From assembly GCA_964458495.1 (NCBI GenBank), contig CAYWJB010000008.1, positions 151,845 through 215,844 on the forward strand: a stretch of DNA of 64,000 nt, in the 5' to 3' direction. The notes under the pieces are model-generated. The model had not been told where the DNA came from, did not search any database, and worked only from the letters and a program-made list of their open reading frames with translations. This stretch comes from JANWVO01 sp964458495 (lineage in GTDB: Bacteria; Acidobacteriota; Terriglobia; Bryobacterales; Bryobacteraceae). A program made the translations under genes and the position numbers. This document shows, piece after piece, positions 1-10,000 of the stretch; position 1 is the stretch's first letter, and each line of letters begins with the position of its first letter.

Positions 1-92
1 GCTTCCGGGACGCGGCCTTGAAACCGAGTTGCATATGGAGCCCGCGAGCCTCCTGCTCCCATGGTATCGCATCGGCGGCGGACTCACGGTGC

Positions 93-98
93 TAAAAT
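93..98 (+). promoter_or_regulatory. -10-like hexamer TAAAAT before the MerR/TPR gene
   Basis: TAAAAT matches the sigma-70 -10 consensus at five of six positions. It ends 7 nt before an in-frame GTG at 106, so a transcript starting at the usual distance would begin at or next to that codon. No good -35 element is visible 16-18 nt upstream. The hexamer overlaps the alternative ATG at 97, which argues against that start. Confidence 0.4.
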
Positions 99-105
99 GA
101 CACGC

Positions 106-1026
106 GTGTCCGGAGGGCCCCCCAAGGCGAACTACACCCGTGACGAGGTCTGCCGCCTGCTGGGCATCCGCGAGTCGGTGCTGGAAGACTGGGAAGACCA
201 CGGCTTCGTGCAGCGCGCCGAGCAATACGCTTTCAAGGACCTGGTGGCGCTGAAGACGCTGCGGCAGTTGCGCGCGCGCCGCATGCCCGCCGCCCGCATC
301 CGGCTGATCCTCGAGTCCCTGCGCTCGAAGCTCCACAACATCGCCGATCCGCTCCAGGAACTCAAGATCTTCACCGACGGCAAGCGGCTCGCCGTGCAAG
401 TGGACGGTCGCAAGATGGAGCCGCTCACCGGACAGCTCCTGCTCGATTTCGACCAGCAAGAGCTGCGGCGGATGCTCGAGTTCCCCTCGCGCCGCGCCGA
501 GCGGACGCTGGCGCAAGAGATGGAGAACCGCATGCGCGAAGCGGAGCAGTGGTTCGAGCGGGCGGTGGAAATGGAGCAGGTGGGCGCGCCGCCGGAGCAG
601 ATCATCGCCGCCTACGAAAAGGCGCTTGAACGCGATCCCGACGCACCGGCGCCTCATGTCAACCTCGGCACCCTTTACTTCCACATGCGCCGGTGGAAAG
701 AGGCCGAGTCGCATTACAGGGCTGCCATCGCCCTGCGCCCGGGCTACGCCCTGGCGTGGTTCAACCTCGGGAACCTCCACGATGAACTGCGCGCCCCCGA
801 CAACGCGCTGGAGTGCTACCTGAAGGCGATGGAAGCCGACCCGAAGTTCGCCGACGCACATTACAACGCCGCGCTGATTTATCAGTCGCGGCGGGACACG
901 CTCAACGCCGTGCGCCACTGGCAGCAATATCTCAAGCTGGATCCCACGGGCTACTGGGCCGGCATCGCGCGCCGCGAACTGGCGCGCCTGAAGGCGGAGA
1001 CGCTGGTTCCGGGCGCAAAGGGCTGA
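106..1026 (+). CDS. MerR-type HTH protein with C-terminal TPR repeats
   Basis: The N-terminal ~70 residues look like a MerR-family winged helix (YTRDEVCRLLG, then a DLVALKTLRQL helix and RRMPAARIRLIL). The C-terminal half, from about residue 160, carries tandem TPR units of the form AWFNLGNLHDEL and AHYNAALIYQ. MerR proteins bind DNA and TPRs bind proteins, so a regulator or adaptor is likely, but no effector-binding domain is recognisable. The GTG at 106 was chosen because a -10-like TAAAAT ends 7 nt before it. ATG 97 and ATG 61 are in frame alternatives with no ribosome binding site. A DUF2760 and Hsp70-like operon follows, so a role in that chaperone system is possible but unproven. Confidence 0.72.
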   Translation: MSGGPPKANYTRDEVCRLLGIRESVLEDWEDHGFVQRAEQYAFKDLVALKTLRQLRARRMPAARIRLILESLRSKLHNIADPLQELKIFTDGKRLAVQVDGRKMEPLTGQLLLDFDQQELRRMLEFPSRRAERTLAQEMENRMREAEQWFERAVEMEQVGAPPEQIIAAYEKALERDPDAPAPHVNLGTLYFHMRRWKEAESHYRAAIALRPGYALAWFNLGNLHDELRAPDNALECYLKAMEADPKFADAHYNAALIYQSRRDTLNAVRHWQQYLKLDPTGYWAGIARRELARLKAETLVPGAKG

Positions 1027-1088
1027 CCCGCAGCAGCGGGGCGCCCGCAGGCCGCATTGTATCCTGAAGGTTTGGAGGTGACCCTCAC

Positions 1089-1619
1089 TTGAGCCGCATC
1101 AGCATGGCCTTTCGCGCCTTTTTCGGCATTCTCGGCGGCACGTTGCCGGCCGACATCGCGCGTGCGCATGGCTACGAAAAAGCGGCGGCGAAGCGGCCCG
1201 AGCCCCCCAGGGAACAGCCCAAGCCGGAGACCGGCGCGCTCCAGTTGCTGGGGCTGATGCAGCGCGAGGCGCGCCTGATCGACTTCTTCCTGGAGGACAT
1301 CTCGCCCTACACCGACGAACAGGTGGGCGCGGGCGTGCGCTCCATCCACGCCCAGTGCCAGGAGGTGTTGCGCAAGCATTTCCGCCTGGCGCCGGTGATC
1401 GACGGCGTCGAGGGCACATTTGTGAAGGCGGAGTCGGCCGGCGCACTGGCGCGCGAACCCGGCGCCATCCGCTTTACCGGCAACCTGCCCGCGCAGGGCA
1501 AGCCCGCGGGCGGCGTGCTGCGGCACCGCGGCTGGCGCGCCGATTCCGTCATGCTGCCGTCGGCCAGCCCGAAACAAAACCTCTCGATTCTGGCGCCGGC
1601 CGAACTGGAAGTGGAATAG
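1089..1619 (+). CDS. DUF2760 family protein
   Basis: A 176-residue protein beginning with TTG, preceded by a good ribosome binding site (GGAGGTG at about 1075-1081). It resembles the DUF2760 family: a short N-terminal helix, a variable Pro/Glu-rich stretch, then a domain containing LLGLMQREARLIDFF and ending in a beta-rich segment around RHRGWRADS. The family has no established function. Its genes are often found directly upstream of paired Hsp70-like genes, exactly as here: the next gene starts 6 nt after this stop. Co-expression with the chaperones is therefore likely. No signal peptide or membrane segment is visible. Confidence 0.75.
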   Translation: MSRISMAFRAFFGILGGTLPADIARAHGYEKAAAKRPEPPREQPKPETGALQLLGLMQREARLIDFFLEDISPYTDEQVGAGVRSIHAQCQEVLRKHFRLAPVIDGVEGTFVKAESAGALAREPGAIRFTGNLPAQGKPAGGVLRHRGWRADSVMLPSASPKQNLSILAPAELEVE

Positions 1620-1625
1620 CCCGCC

Positions 1626-3377
1626 TTGCGATATTTCGGCATCGATCTGGGAACCACCAATTGCGCGGCCGCGTCGGCGGCGGCCGGCCCGGACGCTCCG
1701 GTGGAGCAGTTCGCCATCCCGCAACTGGTGGCGCCGGGTGAGGTATTCGCCGAGACGGTGCTGCCTTCGGCTCTCTACCTCGCCGCGGAGGAGGAGTTTC
1801 CGCCAGAGGCGCTGGAACTGCCGTGGGGCGGCGGAAGGCGCATCGCCGGACGGTTCGCCGCGCGGCGCGGCGCGGAGACGCTGGGCCGGCTGGTGACTTC
1901 GGCCAAGAGCTGGCTTTCGGCGACGCAGGCCGAGCGCACGGCGCCCATCCTGCCCCCGAACGCGCCGCCGGGGCTGGAGCGCGTGTCGCCGGTGGAGGCC
2001 AGCCGGGCCTATCTGGAGCACATCCGGAACGCGTGGCGGCACCTGCATCCGGAAGAGCCGCTGCGGGACCGCGCTGTGGCGCTCACCGTGCCCGCATCGT
2101 TCGACGAAGTGGCGCGGCAGCTCACGCAACAGGCGGCGGAACAGGCGGGGCTGCCGGAGCTGATCCTGCTCGAAGAGCCGCAGGCGGCGCTGTATGCGTG
2201 GATCGAAAGCCATCCGGACTGGCGCGAGCGGCTGCGGCCCGGCGACCTGATCCTGGTGGTGGACGTCGGCGGGGGCACCACGGATTTCACGTTGATCCGC
2301 GCCACGGAACGCAACGGCGAGCTGGAGCTGGAGCGCATCGCCGTGGGCGATCATCTCCTGCTCGGCGGCGACAACATGGATCTGGCGCTGGCGCACGCGG
2401 CGGCGCAGCGGATGCCGAAACTCGATGCGGCGCAGTTCCATTTGCTGTGGCAGCAGTGCCGGCTGGCCAAGGAGGCGCTGCTCGAGGACTCGTCCCGGGC
2501 GGAGGCGCCGCTGGCGCTTCCAGGGCGCGGGTCGTCACTGATCGGAGGCGCGATCCGCGGGCGTCTGGAGCGGGCCGAGGTGGAGTCGATTCTGTTGGAC
2601 GGCTTTTTCCCGCGCGTGGACAGCCGCGAGGCGCCCGTGCGGCGGCGCCGGGCGGCCTTGGCGGAGCTGGGGCTGCCCTACGAGCAGGACCCGGCGATTA
2701 CCAGGCACCTGGCGGCGTTCCTGCGCCGCGGCGGCGAGCTGGCGTGCCCAACGCATGTGCTGTTCAACGGCGGCGTATTCCGCGCCGCGCGCCTGCGCGA
2801 ACGCGTGGCGGAAGTGTTGAACGCCTGGCTCGAGCAAGAGGGACGGCCGCCCGCGCAGGTGCTGGAGGGCGGCGACCTGATGCACGCCGTGGCGCGCGGC
2901 GCGGCTTTTTATGCCCGGGCGCGGAACGAAGGCGGCATCCGCATCCGCGGCGGCATCCCGCACTCCTACTACATCGGCATCGAGGCGGCCATGCCCGCCG
3001 TGCCGGGGTTGAAGCCGCCATTGAAGGCGCTTTCCGTGGCGCCCTTCGGCATGGAGGAGGGGACGGAAGCCGCCGTGCCGGGACGCGACTTCGCCCTCTA
3101 TGTCGGCGAACCCGCCGAGTTCCGCTTCTTCGTTTCTTCCTCGCGCAAGCACGATCCCATCGGCGAGCTGCTCGAGGAGATCCCCGAAGAGCTGGAAGAG
3201 CTGGCGCCTGTCGAGATCCGTCTGGATGGCGAGGCGGGAACCGCGGCGCGCGTGACGCTGGAAGTGCATGTGACCGAGACGGGCGTGCTGGAGTTGTGGG
3301 CGAAAGGCTTGCCGGGCACGCCGCATGAAGGGCGCCGCTGGAAGCTGGAATTCCAGCTTCGGAGGCAACGGGCATGA
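1626..3377 (+). CDS. Hsp70-like ATPase, short form
   Basis: A 583-residue actin-fold ATPase of the Hsp70 superfamily. The first phosphate loop is GIDLGTTN (residues 5-12) and the second is VVDVGGGTTDFTLI near residue 211, with a later FNGGVFRA adenosine-loop segment. It is shorter than classical DnaK (about 640 residues) and lacks a recognisable DnaK substrate-binding lid, so substrate handling probably differs. Translation starts at TTG; no better start is available because the ATPase fold begins immediately. It follows the DUF2760 gene by 6 nt and overlaps the next Hsp70-like gene by 4 nt (ATGA), which suggests one complex or pathway. Confidence 0.85.
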   Translation: MRYFGIDLGTTNCAAASAAAGPDAPVEQFAIPQLVAPGEVFAETVLPSALYLAAEEEFPPEALELPWGGGRRIAGRFAARRGAETLGRLVTSAKSWLSATQAERTAPILPPNAPPGLERVSPVEASRAYLEHIRNAWRHLHPEEPLRDRAVALTVPASFDEVARQLTQQAAEQAGLPELILLEEPQAALYAWIESHPDWRERLRPGDLILVVDVGGGTTDFTLIRATERNGELELERIAVGDHLLLGGDNMDLALAHAAAQRMPKLDAAQFHLLWQQCRLAKEALLEDSSRAEAPLALPGRGSSLIGGAIRGRLERAEVESILLDGFFPRVDSREAPVRRRRAALAELGLPYEQDPAITRHLAAFLRRGGELACPTHVLFNGGVFRAARLRERVAEVLNAWLEQEGRPPAQVLEGGDLMHAVARGAAFYARARNEGGIRIRGGIPHSYYIGIEAAMPAVPGLKPPLKALSVAPFGMEEGTEAAVPGRDFALYVGEPAEFRFFVSSSRKHDPIGELLEEIPEELEELAPVEIRLDGEAGTAARVTLEVHVTETGVLELWAKGLPGTPHEGRRWKLEFQLRRQRA

Positions 3378-6001
3378 AGGTTGGCATCGATCTGGGCACG
3401 ACGAACTCGGCCGTTGCGTTTATTGATCCGCGCGAGGCCGAAGGGGCGGATTTCCCGCCGGTCCATGTGCTGCCCGTGCCGCAGAAGACCGCATCCGGCG
3501 CGGTGGAGCCGCGCCGCACCCTGCCGTCCTTTCTCCTGCTGGAGGGCGACGGAATTGTGGGCGAATATGCGCGCGAGCAGGGGGCGCTGGCGCCCACGCG
3601 GCTGATTCATTCGGCCAAGAGCTGGCTGTCGAACCCGGAGGTGGACCGCAGGGCGAAGATCCTGCCCTGGGATGCGCAGGAAGCGGGGCGGGTGATGTCG
3701 CCGGTGGAGGCTTCGGCGCGCTATCTGGCGCACCTGCGCGAGGCGTGGGAAGCGTCGGGGAAGGGACCGCTGGCGGAGCAGGAAGTGGTGCTCACGGTGC
3801 CCGCCTCGTTCGACGAGGAGGCGCGCGAGCTGACCGTCGAGGCGGCGCGCCTGGCGGGGATCGAGAATCTGACGCTGCTCGAGGAGCCCGCGGCGGCGTT
3901 CTACGCGTGGATCGCGAATCATCTGGCGCAATCGCAGAAGGCGCTGTTCGACGGCATGACGGTGCTGGTGGTGGACGTGGGCGGGGGCACGTCGGACTTC
4001 ACCGTCATCCGCGTCAGCCGGGAAAACGACCGCGTGTCGTTCACGCGCACCGCCGTGGGCAGGCACCTGCTGCTGGGCGGGGACAATCTGGATCTCACGC
4101 TGGCGTGGCTGGCGGAGACGAAGCTTGAGCGGCAGCTGGCGTTGCGGCAGCGCGCGGCGCTGAGGCGGCAGTGTTCGGCGGCGAAGGAGCAGTTGCTTGC
4201 CGTGCCCGGCGCGCCGCAGGCGGAGATCACCGTGCTCGGCGCGGGCACGTCGCTGATCGGCGGCACGCTGAAGACGGTGATTCTGCGCGAGGAGGCGATG
4301 GAGCTGGCGCTGGACGGGTTCCTGCCTTTCTGCGCGCTGGACGAGAAGCCGCAGGAGGACAAGCGAAGCCTGTTCCGCGAAGCGGGGCTGCCGTATGTGA
4401 GCGACCCCGCGGTGACGCGCCACCTGGCGGCGTTCCTCTCCTCGAGCGGTTCGCCGCCGCCCGACGCCATCCTGTTCAACGGCGGCTTCTTCATCCCGGA
4501 GCTGCTGCGCCGCCGGCTGGCGGACGTCGTGGAGAGCTGGTACGGGAAGCGCCCGCTGATCTTCGAGAACAACGAACTGGATCTTGCCGTGGCCATCGGC
4601 GCCGCCTATTACGGCTACGTCCGCGGCACCGGCGCCGGCGTGCTGGTGCGGGGCGGGCTGCCGCGCGCCTATTACGTGGGCGTGGAGTCGCCCGCGGCGG
4701 ATGTCATTCGAACCGTTTGCCTGGTGCCGCGCGGCACGGAAGAGGGCACGACGCTTGAGCCGGACATCGAGGGGCTGCAGCTTGTGGCCAACAAGGCGGT
4801 GAGCTTCCGCCTGTATTCGTCGCTGACGCGCACGGAGGACCGTTGCGGGGAGGTGGTGGAGTTCCCCGCCGCAGCAGCGGGCGGGGAGCTGCACGTGCAT
4901 GCGCCGCTGGAGGCCGTGATCCGTTTCGGCAAGAAAGCTGAAGAGCGGCTGATCCCCGTGCGGCTGGGCGCGCGGCTCACCGAGATCGGCACGCTGGAGC
5001 TTTGGGCGGAGTCGAGGATCAGCGAACACCGCTGGCGCTTGCAGTTCGAACTGCGCAAGCCGGTGCTGGCCGAACAGCAGAAGCGCGCCCGCCCGGCGGC
5101 GGTGATCAGCGCCGAAGCGGTGGAGCGCGCCTGCGCCGCTGTGCGAGAGGTGTTCGAGGCGGGCGCCGCCCCGCAGGAGGAACTGCCCGCGCGGCTGGAA
5201 CAGATCCTGGCGCTGGGGCGCAACAGCTGGCCGCTGGAGGTGATCCGCCGGTTGGCCGATGTGTTTCTGGAGACAAGCGCGGGTCGGCGGATTTCGCCGG
5301 GGCATGAAGTGCGCTGGCTGAACCTGGCGGGGCTGTGCCTGCGCCCCGGGTTCGGGCACCCCGCCGACGACTACCGGATCGAGCTGGCGCGGCGCGTGTG
5401 GGCGCAGGGGCTGGCGTTCGACAACCGGGTGGAAAACGAGACGCAGTGGTGGATCTTCTGGGGGCGCGTCGCAGGCGGGCTGAACCGAAACCAGCAGGCG
5501 GACGTGTTCCAGCGCATCGCCTGGGCGCTGCTGCCGAAGGGCAAGCCGCCGCGGCTGAACGCGAGCCTGGAACGCGAGATGTGGCGCTGCGCAGCGTCGC
5601 TGGAACTGTTGCCCGCGGGCACACGGACCGAGCTGGGCAACGCGCTGGTGCGGCGCCTGCGCTCTTCGCCCAATGCGAGCGACTTCTGGTGCCTGGCAAG
5701 GATCGGTGCACGCAAGCTGTTTTATGGGCCTGCCAACCAGGTGCTGCCTCCTGCTGCGGCGGTGCGATGGATCGAGAGCATTTTGAAGCTGCCCGGCTGC
5801 GAGGAGTGCCTGGCGCGGCTGGCGCAACAGACGGGCGACGCGGCTCGGGACATCCCGCCGGCGACGCTGGAGACGGTGCGCCGCACGCTGGCGGGCAGCC
5901 CGGAGTGGATGCGGATTGTGGAAGGCGAAGCGGCCGCCGACCTGGAGTCGATGGCGCGCGTGTTTGGAGAGCAACTGCCCGAGGGGCTGGTGCTGGGATG
6001 A
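3374..6001 (+). CDS. Hsp70-like protein with C-terminal DUF3731-type domain
   Basis: An 875-residue protein. The N-terminal ~570 residues form an Hsp70-type ATPase (GIDLGTTN at residues 4-11, VVDVGGGTSDFTVI near 198, FNGGFFIP near 372). The remaining ~300 residues resemble the DnaK-related DUF3731 region, including ETQWWIFWGRVAGGLN, instead of a classical peptide-binding domain. It starts inside the stop of the shorter Hsp70-like gene and its own stop overlaps the start of thiL. The paired Hsp70-like genes downstream of DUF2760 recur in other bacteria. The function is not established; a specialised chaperone pair is a reasonable inference. Confidence 0.85.
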   Translation: MKVGIDLGTTNSAVAFIDPREAEGADFPPVHVLPVPQKTASGAVEPRRTLPSFLLLEGDGIVGEYAREQGALAPTRLIHSAKSWLSNPEVDRRAKILPWDAQEAGRVMSPVEASARYLAHLREAWEASGKGPLAEQEVVLTVPASFDEEARELTVEAARLAGIENLTLLEEPAAAFYAWIANHLAQSQKALFDGMTVLVVDVGGGTSDFTVIRVSRENDRVSFTRTAVGRHLLLGGDNLDLTLAWLAETKLERQLALRQRAALRRQCSAAKEQLLAVPGAPQAEITVLGAGTSLIGGTLKTVILREEAMELALDGFLPFCALDEKPQEDKRSLFREAGLPYVSDPAVTRHLAAFLSSSGSPPPDAILFNGGFFIPELLRRRLADVVESWYGKRPLIFENNELDLAVAIGAAYYGYVRGTGAGVLVRGGLPRAYYVGVESPAADVIRTVCLVPRGTEEGTTLEPDIEGLQLVANKAVSFRLYSSLTRTEDRCGEVVEFPAAAAGGELHVHAPLEAVIRFGKKAEERLIPVRLGARLTEIGTLELWAESRISEHRWRLQFELRKPVLAEQQKRARPAAVISAEAVERACAAVREVFEAGAAPQEELPARLEQILALGRNSWPLEVIRRLADVFLETSAGRRISPGHEVRWLNLAGLCLRPGFGHPADDYRIELARRVWAQGLAFDNRVENETQWWIFWGRVAGGLNRNQQADVFQRIAWALLPKGKPPRLNASLEREMWRCAASLELLPAGTRTELGNALVRRLRSSPNASDFWCLARIGARKLFYGPANQVLPPAAAVRWIESILKLPGCEECLARLAQQTGDAARDIPPATLETVRRTLAGSPEWMRIVEGEAAADLESMARVFGEQLPEGLVLG

Positions 6002-6861
6002 GGGAGGATGCCTGGATCGCCGCGATTCGCCGCTGGACGGCGGCGCGTCCGAGGGTGGATCTCCGCCTTGGCATCGGGGATGATTGCGCCATTGTCCGCC
6101 CGCCCGCCGGGCACGAGGTGCTGATCACGACGGACCTGCTGGTGGAAGGCGTGCACATGCGCCGGGGCTGGCTGACAGCTTGCCTGACGGGCAAGAAGGC
6201 ACTGGCGCGCGGCTTGAGCGACATCGCCGCCATGGGGGGCGCGGCGCGGTTCGTGCTGCTGTCGCTGGCGCTGCCGCCGTGGGCGGGCGAGCGGTGGGTC
6301 AAAGACTTTTACAGCGGGGCAGGTGAACTGGCGCGCCGGTGGGACGTGGACGTGATCGGCGGCGACCTGACGCGCGGCAAGCTCCTGACGGCGGACGTGG
6401 TGGTGCTCGGCTACGTCCGCGCAGGCCAGGCGCTGCGGCGCAGCGGAGCGCGCCCGGGCGACGGCATCTTTGTCTCCGGCGCCCTGGGGCGCGCCGCTGC
6501 CGCGGGGTACAGGGATGTGCCGGAACCGCGGCTGCAGCTGGGCGCGAAGCTTCGTGGGAAGGCCACGGCATGCATGGACTTGAGCGACGGGCTGGCGCTG
6601 GATCTGCACAGGATGTGCGTGGCCTCGGGCACATCCGCCGAGCTGGACGGCGTGCTTCCCAGCGCCCCGGGGGCGACGCTGGAACAGGCGCTTTGCGGCG
6701 GAGAGGACTACGAGCTGTTGTGCACGCTGCCGCCGGGCGCCAGAGCTCCGCGCGGGTTCACGCGCATAGGCCGCATGGTGGAAGGCCGCCCGCCGGGTGC
6801 GGTGTGGTTTGCGGGCGTCCGGCTGGCGGCGCGCGGGTGGGATCCGTTCGGGCGGCGCTGA
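5998..6861 (+). CDS. thiL: thiamine-monophosphate kinase ThiL
   Basis: A 287-residue member of the PurM/ThiL superfamily, which phosphorylates thiamine monophosphate to thiamine diphosphate in the cytoplasm. Family motifs are clear: IGDDCAIV near residue 23, TTDLLVEGVHM, GLSDIAAMGG, GGDLTRG and DLSDGLALDLHRM in the second half. The length is slightly below the usual 310-330 residues. The start at 5998 overlaps the Hsp70-like stop by 4 nt and the protein begins directly at the fold, so upstream in-frame sequence is not coding. Its position in the chaperone operon looks like simple co-transcription; no thiamine-biosynthesis partner is nearby. Confidence 0.9.
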   Translation: MREDAWIAAIRRWTAARPRVDLRLGIGDDCAIVRPPAGHEVLITTDLLVEGVHMRRGWLTACLTGKKALARGLSDIAAMGGAARFVLLSLALPPWAGERWVKDFYSGAGELARRWDVDVIGGDLTRGKLLTADVVVLGYVRAGQALRRSGARPGDGIFVSGALGRAAAAGYRDVPEPRLQLGAKLRGKATACMDLSDGLALDLHRMCVASGTSAELDGVLPSAPGATLEQALCGGEDYELLCTLPPGARAPRGFTRIGRMVEGRPPGAVWFAGVRLAARGWDPFGRR

Positions 6862-7010
6862 AGAAGGGGCGGAAGGGGCGGCTGCATGGGCTCCGCAGCC
6901 GTGCGCAACCGCCGTTGCTTGCCCCGGCTGCCAGGCTGGCGCAACTCTGCGCACGCGGAGCGTTTGGCGTCTGCGGGGGCTTTGTCGTTCGTGATCCCGC
7001 GGCTCGCCGT
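6862..7010. other. convergent intergenic region with a GC hairpin
   Basis: This 149-nt gap lies between the convergent thiL and hybrid sensor genes. It contains a perfect 6-bp stem GGCTGC/GCAGCC (6880-6885 and 6895-6900, 9-nt loop) that could end transcription from either side. There is no T-rich tract, so an intrinsic terminator is not certain. No gene is seen. Confidence 0.35.
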
Positions 7011-10000
7011 TCAGGACTCCCGGGAAGTTCTTCCCGCAGCCGCGTCGACGGCGCGCAGCAGCTTCTCGGCCTCGAAGGGCTTCGGGATGTAGCCGTCCAT
7101 CCCCGCCGCCAGGCAGACCTCTTCATCGCCGCGCATGGCGTTCGCGGTGAGGGCGAGGATCGGGCTGCGGCGGCCGACGGCCCGCTCCAGCGCACGGATC
7201 TGCCGCGTCGCCTCCAGCCCGTCCATGTCGGGCATCTGCACATCCATCAGGATCACGTCGAACCGCTCGCGCCCGGCCAGTTCCACGGCCTTCCGGCCGT
7301 TTTCCACGCTGACGACCTCGTGCCCCTGCCGGTTCATCAGCAGCTCCACGAGACGGCGGTTCACCGTATTGTCTTCCGCGAGCAGGATGCGGAGCCGCGT
7401 GGGCTGAGATCCCGGCCGCGCCGGAGCGTCGCCGGGCCGCGCGGGCGGCGGCGACTGCGAAAGAGCGCGCGTGGCCGGCGCGGATGCGGGCTGCAAGGCG
7501 ACCGGTTCGGCGCAAACGCCCACCAGGATTTCCACTGTGAAAGTGGAACCCTGCCCCGGCCGGCTCTCGACGCGAATCCCGCCCCCCATCAGCCGTGCCA
7601 GGTGAGAAGAGATGGCCAGGCCAAGGCCCGTTCCTCCGAAGCGCCGCGTGATGGATCCATCGGCCTGGCGGAAGGCCTCGAAGATGGCCTCCTGCTGGTC
7701 CGGAGGGATGCCTATCCCGGTGTCCACCACCAGAAACCGCATCAGGAGCCGCGTTTTCGTCACCGGTTCGGATTCGATGCGGAGTTCCACGCCCCCCTTC
7801 TCGGTGAACTTCACGGCGTTGTTCAACAGGTTCAGCAGGATCTGGAGCACGCGCTGCTCGTCGCCCGCCACACGCTCCGGCACGCCAGGCGCACAATGCA
7901 TGGAGAGATGCAGCCCCTTCTCCAGGGCGCGTGAGACGACGGACTGAAGAGCATGCTCGGCGACGCGGCGGGGTTCGAAGGGCTCGGCCTGGATCTCCAT
8001 GTAGCCTGCCTCGATCTTGGAGAGGTCGAGGATGTCGTTCAGGAGGTGGAGCAGGCGGTCGGCAGACAGCTTCACCGTTTCGAGATACTCCCGCTGTTCG
8101 CCGGTGAGTTCGGTGGTCAGAGCGAGATCCGTCATCCCCAGAATGCCGTTCATGGGCGTGCGGATCTCGTGCGAGACGTTGGCCAGGAACTCGTCCTTCA
8201 GGCGGTTGGCGCGTTCGCTGCGCTCCTTCTCCTCGCGCAACTGGCGGGTGCGCATTTCCACGGCGCGCTCGAGCCTGGCTTTCTCCCGCTGGTGGCGGAT
8301 CTTCGAATGCCGCAAGTACAGCTGCGCCAGCGCCACCGACAGAAGAACCCCAATCAACCGCGTCACCGGGTGCGCCCACCATGGCGGGTAAATGCGGAAC
8401 TCGAACACCGCCGGCGCCTCGCTCCACGCGCGGGTGCCGTCAAAACCGCGCACCTCGAGCCGGTATTTGCCCGCCGGAAGGTCGGGGAACTGAATCTCGG
8501 ACAGGTGCGTCTCCTTCCACTCCTCCGAGAGCCCTACCAGCCGGTAAAGGTATCTCTGCGCCGATGGGCGGGCAAAGCGGAGGACTGCGAAGCGAACCGT
8601 CAACGTGTTGTCCTGGTGGCGCACTTCGGCGCGGGCGGAGGGATCGAACACGCGCTTGCCGAGACGAACCAGGGTGAGGACAGTTCTGGGCGTCCCCGGA
8701 GAGGGCTTCCCCTCCGCCTCGCGGAACCGTGACAGCCCCCCGCTGGTTCCAATCCAGACTCCGCCATCAGAGGCCGCAGCAAAGGCGTCCGTGTTGCAGT
8801 CGTCCCAGATCAGGCCGTCCCCGCGCCGGTACTGGAGCCATGTCCTGCCGTCGAACACGGCCAAGCCCCGGTCCGTACCCGCCCAGAGATGGCCCTTCGC
8901 GTCGTGCCGGGCGAAATACACGAGCGCGGAGGGAAGGCCATCGGCGGGGGTGTAATGCCGCAGCCGCAATCGGCCCGACTCGAAGATGCCTCTGGTCAGC
9001 CCCGACGGGTCCATATAGACGAGCCACATCTCGCCTCTTGCATCGAACGTGATGCCGTGGACGGCCTCGTGCAACAGCCCGTCCCGCCGTCCGTAGCGGA
9101 CCCATCCTCCATCTTTGTAGCGGTAGAGCCCGTCTTGCGCGCCGAACCAGATGGAGCCGTCGGGGCCTTCCGCTACAGCCAGTCCCCGCCGCGGCTTGCC
9201 ATCCGGCAAGGGAATGTCGCTCGTTCTCCCGTCGGGCTCGAGGATGAACAGTGCCGAGCGGTTGGAGACAGCCGCGTAGATCCGCCCGCTCCGCCCCTGC
9301 CGCAGCCGCATGACGAAGGCCCCGTCTTCGGCGCCAGGGACCGGCAGGCGGCGTACGCGGCCCGAGCGCGGATCCCGCCGGTACAATCCGCCCTCCTGCG
9401 GCGCCGCCCAGATGGCGCCGTCCGAGGCCGCCAGCATTGCGATGATCGCACCTTTGGGAAACTCCTGGGCCCGGCGAAACCGGTAGCCGGCCCCGTTCCA
9501 TTCGCCGCGGTAGACACCATCCCCGGTACCGACCCAAACACTCCCGTCCCTCTCCTCCACGACCTGCCAGACTGTTTCGTTGCCCAGACCCTCCGCCTCC
9601 GAATAGCCCTCCCACTCTCCGTAGCCGATCCAGCGGGCCAGCCCGCGTCCGTTCATCCCCAGCCAGACGGATCCTTCCCTGTCCACGTAAACGCTCGAGA
9701 CCGAGTCGCCGGGCAGCCCGTTGCGCTTGGTGATCTGCTGCCAATGACCATCGCGCAGGATCGCCAGACCACCCAGCACGGGAATCAGCAGCCTGCCCTC
9801 GTAATCCTCGCCGAGCTGCGGCACCCAGGGGCTTCTCAGATCCAGAGAACCATGCACCGGCTCGAAGCGGGAACCGCCCTTTCTTAGAACTTCCAGGTGC
9901 ATTGCGCTCCGGATGTAAAGGTCTCCGCGCTGGTTCTCGAACAGGAAGCTCCACGGGCCGTGTTCTCTGTCGGGTTGAAAGTCCAGCAGCCGGATTCGGT

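Noticed and set aside
3098..5974. 958-codon minus-strand frame opposite the long Hsp70-like gene
   Set aside because: Same cause; the Hsp70 ATPase motifs are on the plus strand and the antisense product shows no family features.
5335..5997. Upstream extension of thiL
   Set aside because: This in-frame stretch lies inside the second Hsp70-like gene and is not similar to ThiL; the ATGA overlap at 5998 is the natural start.
6880..6900. Classical intrinsic terminator after thiL
   Set aside because: A stem is present but there is no T-tract on either strand, so it is listed only as a hairpin.
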